From JAPSGM01 sp036556985 (GTDB lineage Bacteria; Chloroflexota; Limnocylindria; QHBO01), in assembly GCA_036556985.1 (NCBI GenBank), contig DATBIK010000084.1:1-8426 (forward strand): DNA of 8,426 nucleotides. Direction: 5' to 3'. Both the position numbers and the translations under genes were made by a program. Positions 1 to 6,673 of this stretch are shown piece after piece. The notes beneath the pieces were generated by a model. The model did not search any database and was not told the DNA's origin. It was given only the letters and a program-made list of their open reading frames with translations. The number at the start of each line of letters is the position of its first letter. Positions within the stretch are counted from its first letter, which is position 1.

Positions 1-4
1 CTCC

Positions 5-454
5 GTGAGCGATGACTTCCGCCACCGCACGTCCGTCCAGGTCCGCTTCCGCGACATCGACGCCTTCGGCCACGTGAACAACGCCGTCGTCTCGTCGTAC
101 GTGGAGCAGGCGCGGGTCACGTACCTGCGCGAAGTCCTGGACCTCGATCCCATCGGCCCGGAGGACCGCATGCCGCTCATCCTGGCCATGATCCAGGTCG
201 AGTACCTCTCGCCCATCTTCCTGGAGGACCGCCTCGACATCGGCTCGCGGGTGGACTGGGTCGGGAACACGAGCATTGGCATGTCGCACCAGCTCAGGGC
301 CGAGGGCGGGCGCGACCTGGCACGGTCGTCATCGGTCCTGGTCACCTACGACTACGCGCAGGCACGGCCGATGCCGGTGCCGGACGACTGGCGCACGGCG
401 CTGCGGACTCACGAAGGCCGCTCGCTGGAGCGCCCGCAACAGGGAGTGCAATGA
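5..454 (+). CDS. Acyl-CoA thioesterase, hotdog fold (4HBT/YbgC-like)
   Basis: A 149-residue protein, the usual length of a single-domain hotdog thioesterase. These enzymes hydrolyse acyl-CoA to free acid and CoA in the cytoplasm. The N-terminal signature VRFRDIDAFGHVNNA is visible. By analogy with YbgC and 4-hydroxybenzoyl-CoA thioesterase, D19, the second Asp of DID, would be the catalytic carboxylate, with GHVNN at residues 22-26 following it. A segment SSYVEQARVTYLREVLDL matches the long central helix. The start is a GTG only four bases from the window edge, so the ribosome binding site is out of sight and a slightly longer N terminus cannot be excluded; the signature sits at the normal distance from this start. 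The stop overlaps the ATG of the next gene (ATGA), so the gene is probably co-transcribed with the branched-chain keto acid dehydrogenase genes. Substrate is not readable from sequence; short branched acyl-CoAs are an inference from context. Confidence 0.85.
   Translation: MSDDFRHRTSVQVRFRDIDAFGHVNNAVVSSYVEQARVTYLREVLDLDPIGPEDRMPLILAMIQVEYLSPIFLEDRLDIGSRVDWVGNTSIGMSHQLRAEGGRDLARSSSVLVTYDYAQARPMPVPDDWRTALRTHEGRSLERPQQGVQ
441..446 (+). promoter_or_regulatory. Ribosome binding site of lpdA
   Basis: AGGGAG lies four bases before the ATG at 451, inside the last codons of the thioesterase gene. It supports the ATG that overlaps the thioesterase stop as the true start and translational coupling of the two genes. 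Confidence 0.55.
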
Positions 455-1869
455 CCGACGACCGACGCTACGACCTCCTCATCCTGGGGGGCGGCATGAG
501 CTACGTGGGCGCCATCCGCGCCGCGCAGCTGGGGATGAAGGTGGGTCTCATCGAGCGCGACGCGCTGGGCGGCACGTGCCTGAACCGGGGCTGCATCCCC
601 TCGAAGGCGCTCCTCGAGACCGCCGATCTGCTGCACCGCGTCACGGTGCAGGGCGCCGAGTTCGGCCTCGCCGGCAGCGACGGGGTCTCCCTCGACTACG
701 GCCCGCTCGGGAAGCGGCGCGACGCGGTCGTCGACAAGCACGTGAAGGGCGTCGAGTTCCTCATGAAGAAGAACGGGATCGACGTCATCCGCGGCCACGG
801 CGTGCTCACCGGCCCCACCAGCGTGAAGGTCTCCGGCGGCGAGGCCGGCGATGTGGAGGTCAGCGGCAGCGACCTCATCGTGGCCACCGGTTCCGCGCCG
901 CGCGCGCTCCCCGGCCTCGAGCCGGACGGCGAGCGGATCATCACCAGCGACGAGGCGCTCAAGCGCGACGACGTCCCCGGCCGGGTCACGATCGTCGGCT
1001 CGGGGGCCATCGGCGTCGAGTGGGCGAGCATGTACGCCGACTTCGGCGCCGAGGTCACCGTGGTCGAGTTCCTCGACCGGGTCGTCCCGCTCGAGGACGC
1101 CGACGTCAGCAAGGAGCTCAACCGGGTCTTCCGCAAGCGCGGGATCACGATCCACACCGGCTCGACCATCGACACCGACTCGATCCAGCGCACCGATGCC
1201 GGCCTGCGTTTCGCGGTGAAGGCCAACGACGGCGACAAGCGGACCGATGTGGAGGCGGACGTGATCCTGGTGGCGGTCGGGCGCAGGCCGCTGACCGAGG
1301 GCATCGGCCTGGAGGAGATCGGCGGCCTGGAGCTCGATCGCGGCTACGTGAAGGTCGACGAGTTCATGCGCACCGGCGTCGAGCACCTGTACGCCATCGG
1401 CGACATCGTGCCCGGCTTCGCGCTCGCGCACGTGGCCGCCCACGAGAGCGTCGTGGCCGTCGAGACGATCGCGGGCAGGCACCCCGAGCCGGTGAACATG
1501 CAGCTCATGCCGCGCGTCACCTTCTGCCGGCCGCAGATCGCCAGCGTGGGCATGACCGAGGCCGAGGCAGCCGAGGCCGGCCGCGAGGTGAAGGTCGGCT
1601 CCTTCCCGTTCCGGGCACTCGGCAAGGCAACGATCGTTGGCGAGATCGACGGGTTCGCGAAGATCGTGGCCGATGCCGCCAGCGGCCGGATCCTCGGCGC
1701 GCACATCATCGGTCCGCACGCGGGCGACCTCCTGCCGGAGCCGGTCTTCGCCATGCTGGCGGAGGGCACCGCGGAGGAGATCGCGATGTCGGTCCACGCC
1801 CACCCCACGCTTCCCGAAGTCCTCGTCGAGGCCGCCCTGGCGGTCGACGGCGCGGCGGTCCACGTCTAG
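451..1869 (+). CDS. lpdA: Dihydrolipoyl dehydrogenase (E3)
   Basis: A flavoprotein of 472 residues, normal E3 length, that reoxidises the dihydrolipoyl groups on E2 and passes electrons through FAD and a redox disulfide to NAD+. The redox motif GGTCLNRGCIPSKALL gives the disulfide pair C43/C48. The NAD-binding Rossmann motif IVGSGAIGVEWAS is at about 181-193. The second FAD contact LYAIGDIVPGFALAH follows. The C-terminal dimerisation domain ends in HAHPTLPEVLVEAA, with H451 and E456 as the catalytic His-Glu pair. The N-terminal FAD motif is unusual: it reads GGGMSYVGAIRAAQLG where typical E3 proteins read GGGPGGYVAAIRAAQLG, so it is one residue shorter and lacks the third glycine of GxGxxG. 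The gene overlaps the thioesterase stop by four bases, and its own stop is part of the Shine-Dalgarno sequence of E1 alpha. Context makes it the dedicated E3 of the complex encoded downstream, equivalent to LpdV; it could also serve other 2-oxoacid dehydrogenases. Confidence 0.95.
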   Translation: MTDDRRYDLLILGGGMSYVGAIRAAQLGMKVGLIERDALGGTCLNRGCIPSKALLETADLLHRVTVQGAEFGLAGSDGVSLDYGPLGKRRDAVVDKHVKGVEFLMKKNGIDVIRGHGVLTGPTSVKVSGGEAGDVEVSGSDLIVATGSAPRALPGLEPDGERIITSDEALKRDDVPGRVTIVGSGAIGVEWASMYADFGAEVTVVEFLDRVVPLEDADVSKELNRVFRKRGITIHTGSTIDTDSIQRTDAGLRFAVKANDGDKRTDVEADVILVAVGRRPLTEGIGLEEIGGLELDRGYVKVDEFMRTGVEHLYAIGDIVPGFALAHVAAHESVVAVETIAGRHPEPVNMQLMPRVTFCRPQIASVGMTEAEAAEAGREVKVGSFPFRALGKATIVGEIDGFAKIVADAASGRILGAHIIGPHAGDLLPEPVFAMLAEGTAEEIAMSVHAHPTLPEVLVEAALAVDGAAVHV

Positions 1870-1873
1870 GAGG
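1868..1873 (+). promoter_or_regulatory. Ribosome binding site of bkdAA
   Basis: AGGAGG overlaps the TAG stop of the E3 gene (1867-1869) and precedes the ATG at 1886 by 12 bases, slightly long spacing. It decides the start of E1 alpha: the reading frame is open further upstream, but only as a shadow of the E3 gene. Confidence 0.6.
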
Positions 1874-1885
1874 GCAGCAACGACC

Positions 1886-2905
1886 ATGGCACAGACCCAG
1901 GCCAGGGCGCGGCACGTCGAGCTCGGGCTGTCGGACGACGACGTGCGCGACATGTACCGGGCCATGCTCCTGGCACGCGCCGTCGACGAGCGGATGTGGC
2001 TCATGCAGCGCGCCGGCAAGATCGCCTTCATCATTTCCGGCCAGGGGCACGAGGGCGCGCAGGTGGCCACCGCCTGGCCGATGCGCCGCAACCAGGACTG
2101 GCTGGCGCCGTACTACCGCAGCATTGCCTCGACCATCGCCTTCGGGATGAGCGCCGAGGACATCATCACCGCCCACCTGGCGAAGGGTGACGATGTCTCG
2201 TCGGGCGGCCGCCAGATGCCCGGCCATTACGGCGGCGCGCCGTACAACATCGTCAGCCTCTCTTCGCCGGTCGGCACCCAGGTGCTCCACGCGGTCGGCA
2301 TCGCCATGGGCGCGTGGGTCCGCGGGGACGACGTGGTGGCCATGACCTCGTACGGCGAGGGGACCGCGAACCAGGGCGAGGTGCACGAGGCCATGAACTT
2401 CGCCGGCGTCCACAAGCTGCCGGTCATCTTCGTGTGCGAGAACAACGGCTACGCCATCAGCGTCCCGCTCGCGAAGCAGGTCGGCGGCGGCAGCGTCGCG
2501 GCCCGTGCCCAGGGCTACGGCTTCCCGGGCGTCACCGTCGACGGGTCCGACCCGCTGGCCTGCTACGCGGCGGCGAAGGAGGCGCACGAGCGCGCCCGCC
2601 GTGGCGAGGGGCCGACGCTCATCGAGGCGCGCGTCGTGCGCCTGACGAGCCACTCCTCGGACGACGACCAGCGCCGCTACCGAGACCCGGGCGAGGTCGA
2701 GGCCCTGAAGCAGCAGGACCCGCTCGTCGGGTTCGCGCGGCAGCTTCGCGAGCTGGGGCTCCTCGACGACGAGGCCGACGAGCGGCTCCGATCCGAGGCG
2801 AAGGCCGAGGTCAACGAGGCCTCGCGCCGGGCGGAGGCGCGTCCGGAGCCGGACGTTGCCACGGCCGGCCGCCACGTCTACGCCGACGCGGAGGTGAGCG
2901 CCTGA
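1886..2905 (+). CDS. bkdAA: Branched-chain 2-oxoacid dehydrogenase E1 component, alpha subunit
   Basis: A 339-residue subunit of the thiamine diphosphate-dependent decarboxylase that, with E1 beta, decarboxylates branched-chain keto acids and reductively acylates the lipoyl group on E2. The ThDP/Mg motif is GEG at residues 157-159, then 26 residues, then NN at 186-187. Glu in place of the middle Asp of GDG is typical of branched-chain rather than pyruvate E1 alpha. HKLPVIFVCENNGYAIS before and around NN strongly resembles Bacillus BkdAA. The loop HSSDDDQRRYR (256-266) corresponds to the phosphorylation loop of the mammalian enzyme (HHSTSDDSSAYR), also branched-chain-specific in style. An early SGQGHEGAQVA segment (51-61) fits the family's active-site region. 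The start is the ATG 16 bp behind the E3 stop. The stop overlaps the next start as TGATG, as expected for subunits made in equal amounts. A pyruvate or acetoin E1 alpha is the main alternative and is less likely. Confidence 0.93.
   Translation: MAQTQARARHVELGLSDDDVRDMYRAMLLARAVDERMWLMQRAGKIAFIISGQGHEGAQVATAWPMRRNQDWLAPYYRSIASTIAFGMSAEDIITAHLAKGDDVSSGGRQMPGHYGGAPYNIVSLSSPVGTQVLHAVGIAMGAWVRGDDVVAMTSYGEGTANQGEVHEAMNFAGVHKLPVIFVCENNGYAISVPLAKQVGGGSVAARAQGYGFPGVTVDGSDPLACYAAAKEAHERARRGEGPTLIEARVVRLTSHSSDDDQRRYRDPGEVEALKQQDPLVGFARQLRELGLLDDEADERLRSEAKAEVNEASRRAEARPEPDVATAGRHVYADAEVSA
2890..2896 (+). promoter_or_regulatory. Strong ribosome binding site of bkdAB
   Basis: GGAGGTG, a near-perfect anti-Shine-Dalgarno match, lies eight bases before the ATG at 2905 and inside the last codons of E1 alpha. 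With the TGATG overlap it points to efficient, coupled translation of the two E1 subunits. Confidence 0.7.
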
Positions 2906-3891
2906 TGGCCGAGATGAACATCCTCGAGGCGATCCGCACCGGCATGGACGAGGAGATGGAGCGCGACGAGCGGGTCATGGTCCTCGGCGAGGACGTCGGC
3001 AAGAAGGGCGGCGTCTTCGGCGCCACCGAAGGCCTGTTCGCGAAGTACGGCGAGAAGCGGGTGCTCGACACGCCGCTCACCGAGGGGATGATCGCGGGCG
3101 CCGCGGCGGGTGCCGCGATCTACGGCCTGCGGCCCATCGCCGAGATGCAGTTCGCCGACTTCGTGTACCCCGCCTTCAACCAGATCGTGTCCGAGATCAG
3201 CCGCATGCGGTACCGATCCAACGGCACCTTCGAGCTGCCGATGGTCATCCGCATGCCGTACGGCGGCGGCGTCCACGGCGCGCTGTACCACTCCCAGTCG
3301 AACGAGGCCTACTTCACCGCCACGGTGGGCCTCAAGGTGGTCGCGCCGGGCACGCCGGCCGACGCCAAGGGCCTGCTCAAGGCATCGGTCCGCGACCCGG
3401 ACCCGGTCATGTTCTTCGAGCACAAGAAGACGTACCGCCTGTTCAAAGCCGATGTCCCCGACGGCGACCACGTGGTCCCCATCGGCTCCGCCGACGTCGC
3501 ACGCGAGGGGAAGGACCTGTCGATCTTCTGCTACGGCTACATGCGCCTCTGCGCCCTGGAGGCGGCCGAGACGCTCGCCCGCGAGGACGGGGTGGAGGCC
3601 GAGGTCGTCGACTTGCGCACGCTGCGGCCGCTCGATGTGCAGACCGTGCTCGGGTCGGTCGAGAAGACCGGGAAGGCGCTCGTCGTGCACGAGGCGAACC
3701 GCTTCGGCGGCTTCGGCGCGGAGGTGGCGGCTACGATCGCGGAGCGGGGATTCGAGCACCTCGACGGGCCGGTGACACGCCTGGCCGGACCGGAGGTCCC
3801 CGGCGTCCCATACCACCACGACCTCGAGGAGTGGTTCATGCTGAGCCCGTCGAAGATCGTGGACGCCGCCCGCACGCTGGCGGCCTACTGA
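2905..3891 (+). CDS. bkdAB: Branched-chain 2-oxoacid dehydrogenase E1 component, beta subunit
   Basis: A 328-residue protein, normal length for an E1 beta subunit, which pairs with E1 alpha as an alpha2beta2 tetramer and supplies half of each ThDP site. The N-terminal pyrimidine-binding domain carries VLGEDVGKKGGVFGAT, then DTPLTEGMIAGAAAGAA with the conserved Glu, and MQFADFVYPAFNQIVSE. The stretch GGGVHGALYHSQSNEAYF is the classic E1 beta segment with the conserved HSQS. FFEHKKTYRLFKADVPDGD and VPIGSADVAREGKDL resemble the Bacillus BkdAB sequence closely. The C-terminal transketolase-like domain contains VVDLRTLRPLD and RLAGPEVPGVPY. Its ATG overlaps the E1 alpha stop by one base. The gene is followed by a 113-bp gap before E2, the only real gap in the operon. 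The assignment to the branched-chain type rests on these motifs together with those in the alpha subunit. Confidence 0.94.
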   Translation: MAEMNILEAIRTGMDEEMERDERVMVLGEDVGKKGGVFGATEGLFAKYGEKRVLDTPLTEGMIAGAAAGAAIYGLRPIAEMQFADFVYPAFNQIVSEISRMRYRSNGTFELPMVIRMPYGGGVHGALYHSQSNEAYFTATVGLKVVAPGTPADAKGLLKASVRDPDPVMFFEHKKTYRLFKADVPDGDHVVPIGSADVAREGKDLSIFCYGYMRLCALEAAETLAREDGVEAEVVDLRTLRPLDVQTVLGSVEKTGKALVVHEANRFGGFGAEVAATIAERGFEHLDGPVTRLAGPEVPGVPYHHDLEEWFMLSPSKIVDAARTLAAY

Positions 3892-4004
3892 CCGATGCCA
3901 CGGTCGCGCCGCCCGGCGTTTCGGGCTAAGGTCACATCCACGGACACGGAGCACGCACCCGGCGCGGCGGCGCCGATCATCACCTGAGGGAGCCTGAGAA
4001 ACCG
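3892..4004 (+). promoter_or_regulatory. Intergenic gap before bkdB, possible internal promoter
   Basis: This 113-bp gap is the only non-coding interval in the plus-strand operon. It holds TAAGGT at 3927-3932, which fits the loose -10 pattern TANNNT, but no convincing -35 hexamer is visible 17 bp upstream. A small GC-rich inverted repeat (CGGCGC 3960-3965, GCGCCG 3970-3975, loop of four) lies between it and the bkdB ribosome binding site. It has no T-tract, so a terminator is not supported. An internal promoter or a stem tuning E2 output is possible; the evidence is weak. Confidence 0.25.
3986..3992 (+). promoter_or_regulatory. Ribosome binding site of bkdB
   Basis: GAGGGAG lies 12 bases before the ATG at 4005. 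It supports this ATG as the start, in agreement with the canonical E2 N terminus MPTTIKMPQLGESVTEG. Confidence 0.5.
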
Positions 4005-5510
4005 ATGCCAACCACGATCAAGATGCCGCAGCTCGGCGAGTCGGTCACCGAGGGGACGATCGAGCGCTGGCTGGTGAAGGAGGGCGACACCGTCGAGCAG
4101 TACGACCCGCTGTTCGAGGTCGTGACCGACAAGGTGAACGCCGAGGTGCCGGCCGAGATCGCCGGCACGATCACGAAGATCATGGTCGGCGACGGCGAGA
4201 CGGTTGCGGTGGGGACGCCGCTGGCCGAGATCGACGCCGATGGCGAGGCCGCGCAGCCGGAGGGCGGCGCCGGAGAGGCTGCCGCCGAAGCGCCGGCGGC
4301 GAAGGCGCCCGCGGTGGAGTCGGCGGCTGCCGAAGCCGCTGCGGAGCAGGAGGCGCAGCCGGAGGCTCCCGCCGAACCCGCCGAAGCGCCGGCCGCCGAG
4401 GTTGCGCCGGAGCCCGCACCCGAGGCCGCGCCGGCCGAGAAGCAGGCGCAGGCCCCCGCGGCCGCGGCGACGGCGGAAGCGCCCCCGACCGACGGCTCGG
4501 TGCGGATGACCCCGGCCGTGCGCCGGCTGGTCCGCGAGCACAACATCGACATCGCGCAGCTCAGCGGCAGCGGCGCCGGCGGGCGCGTGACCCGCGACGA
4601 CGTCCTGGCGTTCATCGATCGTGGCGGCGCCGAGAGGCCGGCTGCGCCGGCGGCCGAGGCCGCCCCAGCGGCCGCCGCCGCGTCGGCACCCGAGCCGGCC
4701 CCGGCCCCGACGGCACCCGCTGCCGCCGCGGCACCACAGCCGGCTGCACAGGCGGCAGCCCCGAGCTACGCGCCGCCCACCCCGGTGCCGACGCCCGCCG
4801 GCGCCGACAGCGAGGTGCCGCTGACCCAGATGCGGAAGGGCATCGCCGCCAAGATGACCCGCACCAAGCAGACGGTCCCCCACGCCTACACGGTGGTGGA
4901 GGTGGACATGCACAACGTCGTGCGCTGGCGCGAGGCGAACCAGGCCGCCTACAAGGCCCGCGAAGGCGCCGGCCTGTCCTACGTGGCGGCCGTGGTGAAG
5001 GCGGTGACCGAGACGCTGCGCCAGCACCCGACCCTGAACAGCCAGTTCGCCGAGGACAAGGTCATCCTCAAGCAGGCGATGAACATCGGCATCGCCGTGG
5101 CGGTCGACAACGGCCTGCTCGTGCCGGTCATCCACAACGCCGATCAGCTCTCGATCAGCGGGGTGAACCTGCGCATCCAGGACCTTGCCGCCCGGGCGCG
5201 CTCGAACAAGCTGAAGCTGGACGAGATCCAGGGCGGCACCTTCACCGTGAACAACACCGGCTGGTTCGGATCGGTCTCGTCCATGCCGATCGTGAACGCG
5301 CCGGAGGTCGCCATCCTGTCAATGGAGGCCATCGTCAAGCGGCCGGTGGTCGTCACCGTGGAGGGCGAGGACATCATCGCCATCCGGCCGATGATGAACA
5401 TGACCTGCAGCTTCGATCACCGGGTGCTCGACGGTGCCCAGGTGGGGGCCTTCCTCGCCGATGTCCGCAAGCGCCTCGAGGAGTGGGATCCCGAGACGCC
5501 CATCGGCTGA
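4005..5510 (+). CDS. bkdB: Branched-chain 2-oxoacid dehydrogenase E2 component (lipoyl acyltransferase)
   Basis: A 501-residue core subunit that carries the acyl group on a lipoyl arm and transfers it to CoA, giving isobutyryl-, isovaleryl- or 2-methylbutyryl-CoA. The domains are: one lipoyl domain (about 1-77), whose EVVTDKVNAEVP places the lipoylated lysine at K43; an Ala/Pro/Glu-rich linker (about 78-165); a peripheral subunit-binding domain (166-208; MTPAVRRLVREHNID and SGSGAGGRVTRDDVLAF) that docks E1 and E3; a second, almost uncharged Ala/Pro linker (209-269); and the catalytic acyltransferase domain (270-501). The catalytic motif FDHRVLDGA gives H472 and D476. The N terminus closely resembles Bacillus BkdB. 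The length is greater than many E2 proteins because of the long linkers. The gene closes the operon. A pyruvate E2 is the alternative, but the neighbouring E1 subunits argue for the branched-chain type. Confidence 0.94.
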   Translation: MPTTIKMPQLGESVTEGTIERWLVKEGDTVEQYDPLFEVVTDKVNAEVPAEIAGTITKIMVGDGETVAVGTPLAEIDADGEAAQPEGGAGEAAAEAPAAKAPAVESAAAEAAAEQEAQPEAPAEPAEAPAAEVAPEPAPEAAPAEKQAQAPAAAATAEAPPTDGSVRMTPAVRRLVREHNIDIAQLSGSGAGGRVTRDDVLAFIDRGGAERPAAPAAEAAPAAAAASAPEPAPAPTAPAAAAAPQPAAQAAAPSYAPPTPVPTPAGADSEVPLTQMRKGIAAKMTRTKQTVPHAYTVVEVDMHNVVRWREANQAAYKAREGAGLSYVAAVVKAVTETLRQHPTLNSQFAEDKVILKQAMNIGIAVAVDNGLLVPVIHNADQLSISGVNLRIQDLAARARSNKLKLDEIQGGTFTVNNTGWFGSVSSMPIVNAPEVAILSMEAIVKRPVVVTVEGEDIIAIRPMMNMTCSFDHRVLDGAQVGAFLADVRKRLEEWDPETPIG

Positions 5511-5511
5511 G

Positions 5512-5667
5512 ACGCGGACGGCAGCGGCGCAGCACCTCCTGCGTGACGCAGCGCCGGGCTGGGCGGTGGCGGTCCTCAAGGCCAGCAACACGGGCCGGCC
5601 GACCTACGAGCGGATGGGCTTCCGCCTCGTGCGGGAGTTCATCGAGTACGTGCACCGACCAGGCTGA
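5512..5667 (+). pseudogene. Remnant of a GNAT-family N-acetyltransferase (C-terminal part only)
   Basis: Two bases after the E2 stop region a 51-codon open stretch begins that has no plausible start of its own and ends in TGA. It reads AAAQHLLRDAAPGWAVAVLK and then ASNTGRPTYERMGFRLVREF. This matches by eye the end of a GNAT acetyltransferase: the helix after the acetyl-CoA pyrophosphate loop, the following strand, then the typical GxPxYExxGF helix-strand turn. The RGxGxG acetyl-CoA-binding loop and everything before it are absent. The frame continues upstream only inside the E2 gene, where the translation is not GNAT-like. The likely explanation is a deletion that removed the front of a GNAT gene and fused its tail to the E2 3' end. 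Its last 29 bp overlap the 3' end of the minus-strand gene. The call rests on a short visual match without alignment scores. Confidence 0.5.
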
Positions 5668-6673
5668 CCGCGAGCCGATGCCGGCGGCGTCGCTCTTCAC
5701 GGAGCCGCCGCACGGCCGGGATCCAGATCACCGCCGCCCCCGCCTGGACGGCGACCCAGGCGATGACGAGCAGACCGGGAACGGCCACCGCGGCGGCGGA
5801 CACCACCCATCCGTAGCTGCCGACCCCAAGCAGCAGGTCGGTGTCGATGCGCAGCGTCGGCTCCACGGCGGGCGGACGGCCGCCTCCCGCGTCGGGGGCG
5901 GCTGGGCCTGACGTGCCGCCGTCGCCACCGCCGGTCGGCGGGCGGGCGGTCCCGCCACCCGATGGCGTGGTGGACGCATCGGCTGGCGCCTCGCTGCGCG
6001 TCGGCTGCGGCGAGCTCGGTTCGGATGGGCGCGCGTCATCGGAGGCGCGCGGCCCGTCGGGCGTGGCGGTCGGGACCGGCGTGGCGGTCGACCGCGGGGT
6101 CGGTGAGAGCGTTGGCAGGGGCGGTCGCGTCGGGAGTGGGGTCGTCGAGGGCGGCGGCGGGAGCGTCGGCACCGGCGTGGGCGTCACGGGCAGGCCGGTC
6201 ACGACAACCACCGGCGGGACGCCCAGCAGCGCACCGCCACCGCCGCATCCCTGGTCGCGATAGGCGCGACTGGCCCATGCCAGCGAGCCGGCAGCCTGCG
6301 GCGTGGCACGGACGGTGAACCGCACCCACTGCAGTAGCTCGAGGCGGTCACCGCCGCTGCCGGCCTGGACCCGGACCTGGTTTCCATTGAGCGAGGCCGC
6401 CCACGAGCCGCCTGCGTTCGACCCGGTCACTCCAGCAGCCGCGACGGCGAAGTTCGCCGGCACGTCCACGACCACGCAGCCGATCTCGTTGCTGGTGAGC
6501 AGGTTCGCGAGCGGGTCCATGTTCGTGGCGGTCAGGGTGAACGTCGTCTCGACCCCGGTCGTGGCGGCGAGCGGAGAGGCGACGAGCGTCCAGAGCGTGG
6601 ACTCGGCGCGTGCGGGGCCGGCCGCCGTGGCCAGGCTCAGCACGGCGACCGCAGCCGCCGCGACGGCGCGCAT
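5639..6673 (-). CDS. Secreted, C-terminally membrane-anchored protein with Pro/Thr-rich stalk
   Basis: I do not recognise a named family. The 344-residue product begins with a clear signal peptide (hydrophobic run, then GPARA; cleavage expected after A23). A beta-rich ectodomain (about 24-160) follows, with TTFTLTATNMD early on, reminiscent of Ig-like or DUF11-type surface modules, and two cysteines, C66 and C142, that could form a disulfide. Next is a long low-complexity Pro/Thr/Ser/Gly stalk (about 160-275), then a C-terminal hydrophobic segment (about 289-319) and a basic tail RRLREERRRRHR, giving a single-pass anchor with the tail inside. The ATG chosen overlaps the stop of the upstream GGDEF/HD-GYP gene as TGATG. 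A GTG at 6685, four codons earlier, has the better-placed GGAGG and is an almost equal alternative start. Coupling to the signalling gene suggests a surface or envelope role linked to cyclic-di-GMP; this is inference. Confidence 0.75.
   Translation of the reverse strand: MRAVAAAAVAVLSLATAAGPARAESTLWTLVASPLAATTGVETTFTLTATNMDPLANLLTSNEIGCVVVDVPANFAVAAAGVTGSNAGGSWAASLNGNQVRVQAGSGGDRLELLQWVRFTVRATPQAAGSLAWASRAYRDQGCGGGGALLGVPPVVVVTGLPVTPTPVPTLPPPPSTTPLPTRPPLPTLSPTPRSTATPVPTATPDGPRASDDARPSEPSSPQPTRSEAPADASTTPSGGGTARPPTGGGDGGTSGPAAPDAGGGRPPAVEPTLRIDTDLLLGVGSYGWVVSAAAVAVPGLLVIAWVAVQAGAAVIWIPAVRRLREERRRRHRLAVSLVGARTR

Noticed and set aside
1637..1885. N-terminal extension of E1 alpha to an upstream ATG
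   Set aside because: The extra 83 codons are an Arg/Ser/Pro-rich shadow of the E3 gene, and AGGAGG precedes the ATG at 1886.
409..2091. Long minus-strand open frame (560 codons) opposite the E3 and E1 alpha genes
   Set aside because: It is antisense to two genes with clear motifs; its composition is that of reversed GC-rich codons and it shows no family signature.
2878..4011. Minus-strand open frame (377 codons) opposite E1 beta
   Set aside because: A shadow of E1 beta caused by high GC content; rich in His/Arg/Asp/Val typical of antisense translation, with no domain.
3885..5135. Minus-strand open frame (416 codons) opposite E2, Gly/Arg-rich
   Set aside because: The Gly/Arg low-complexity runs are the reverse of the Ala/Pro linkers of E2; no independent coding evidence.
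5682..5710. Inverted repeat CGGCGGC / GCCGCCG with a 15-base loop as a terminator
   Set aside because: It lies inside the 3' coding end of the envelope gene, has no T-tract on either strand, and such arms arise easily in GC-rich sequence.
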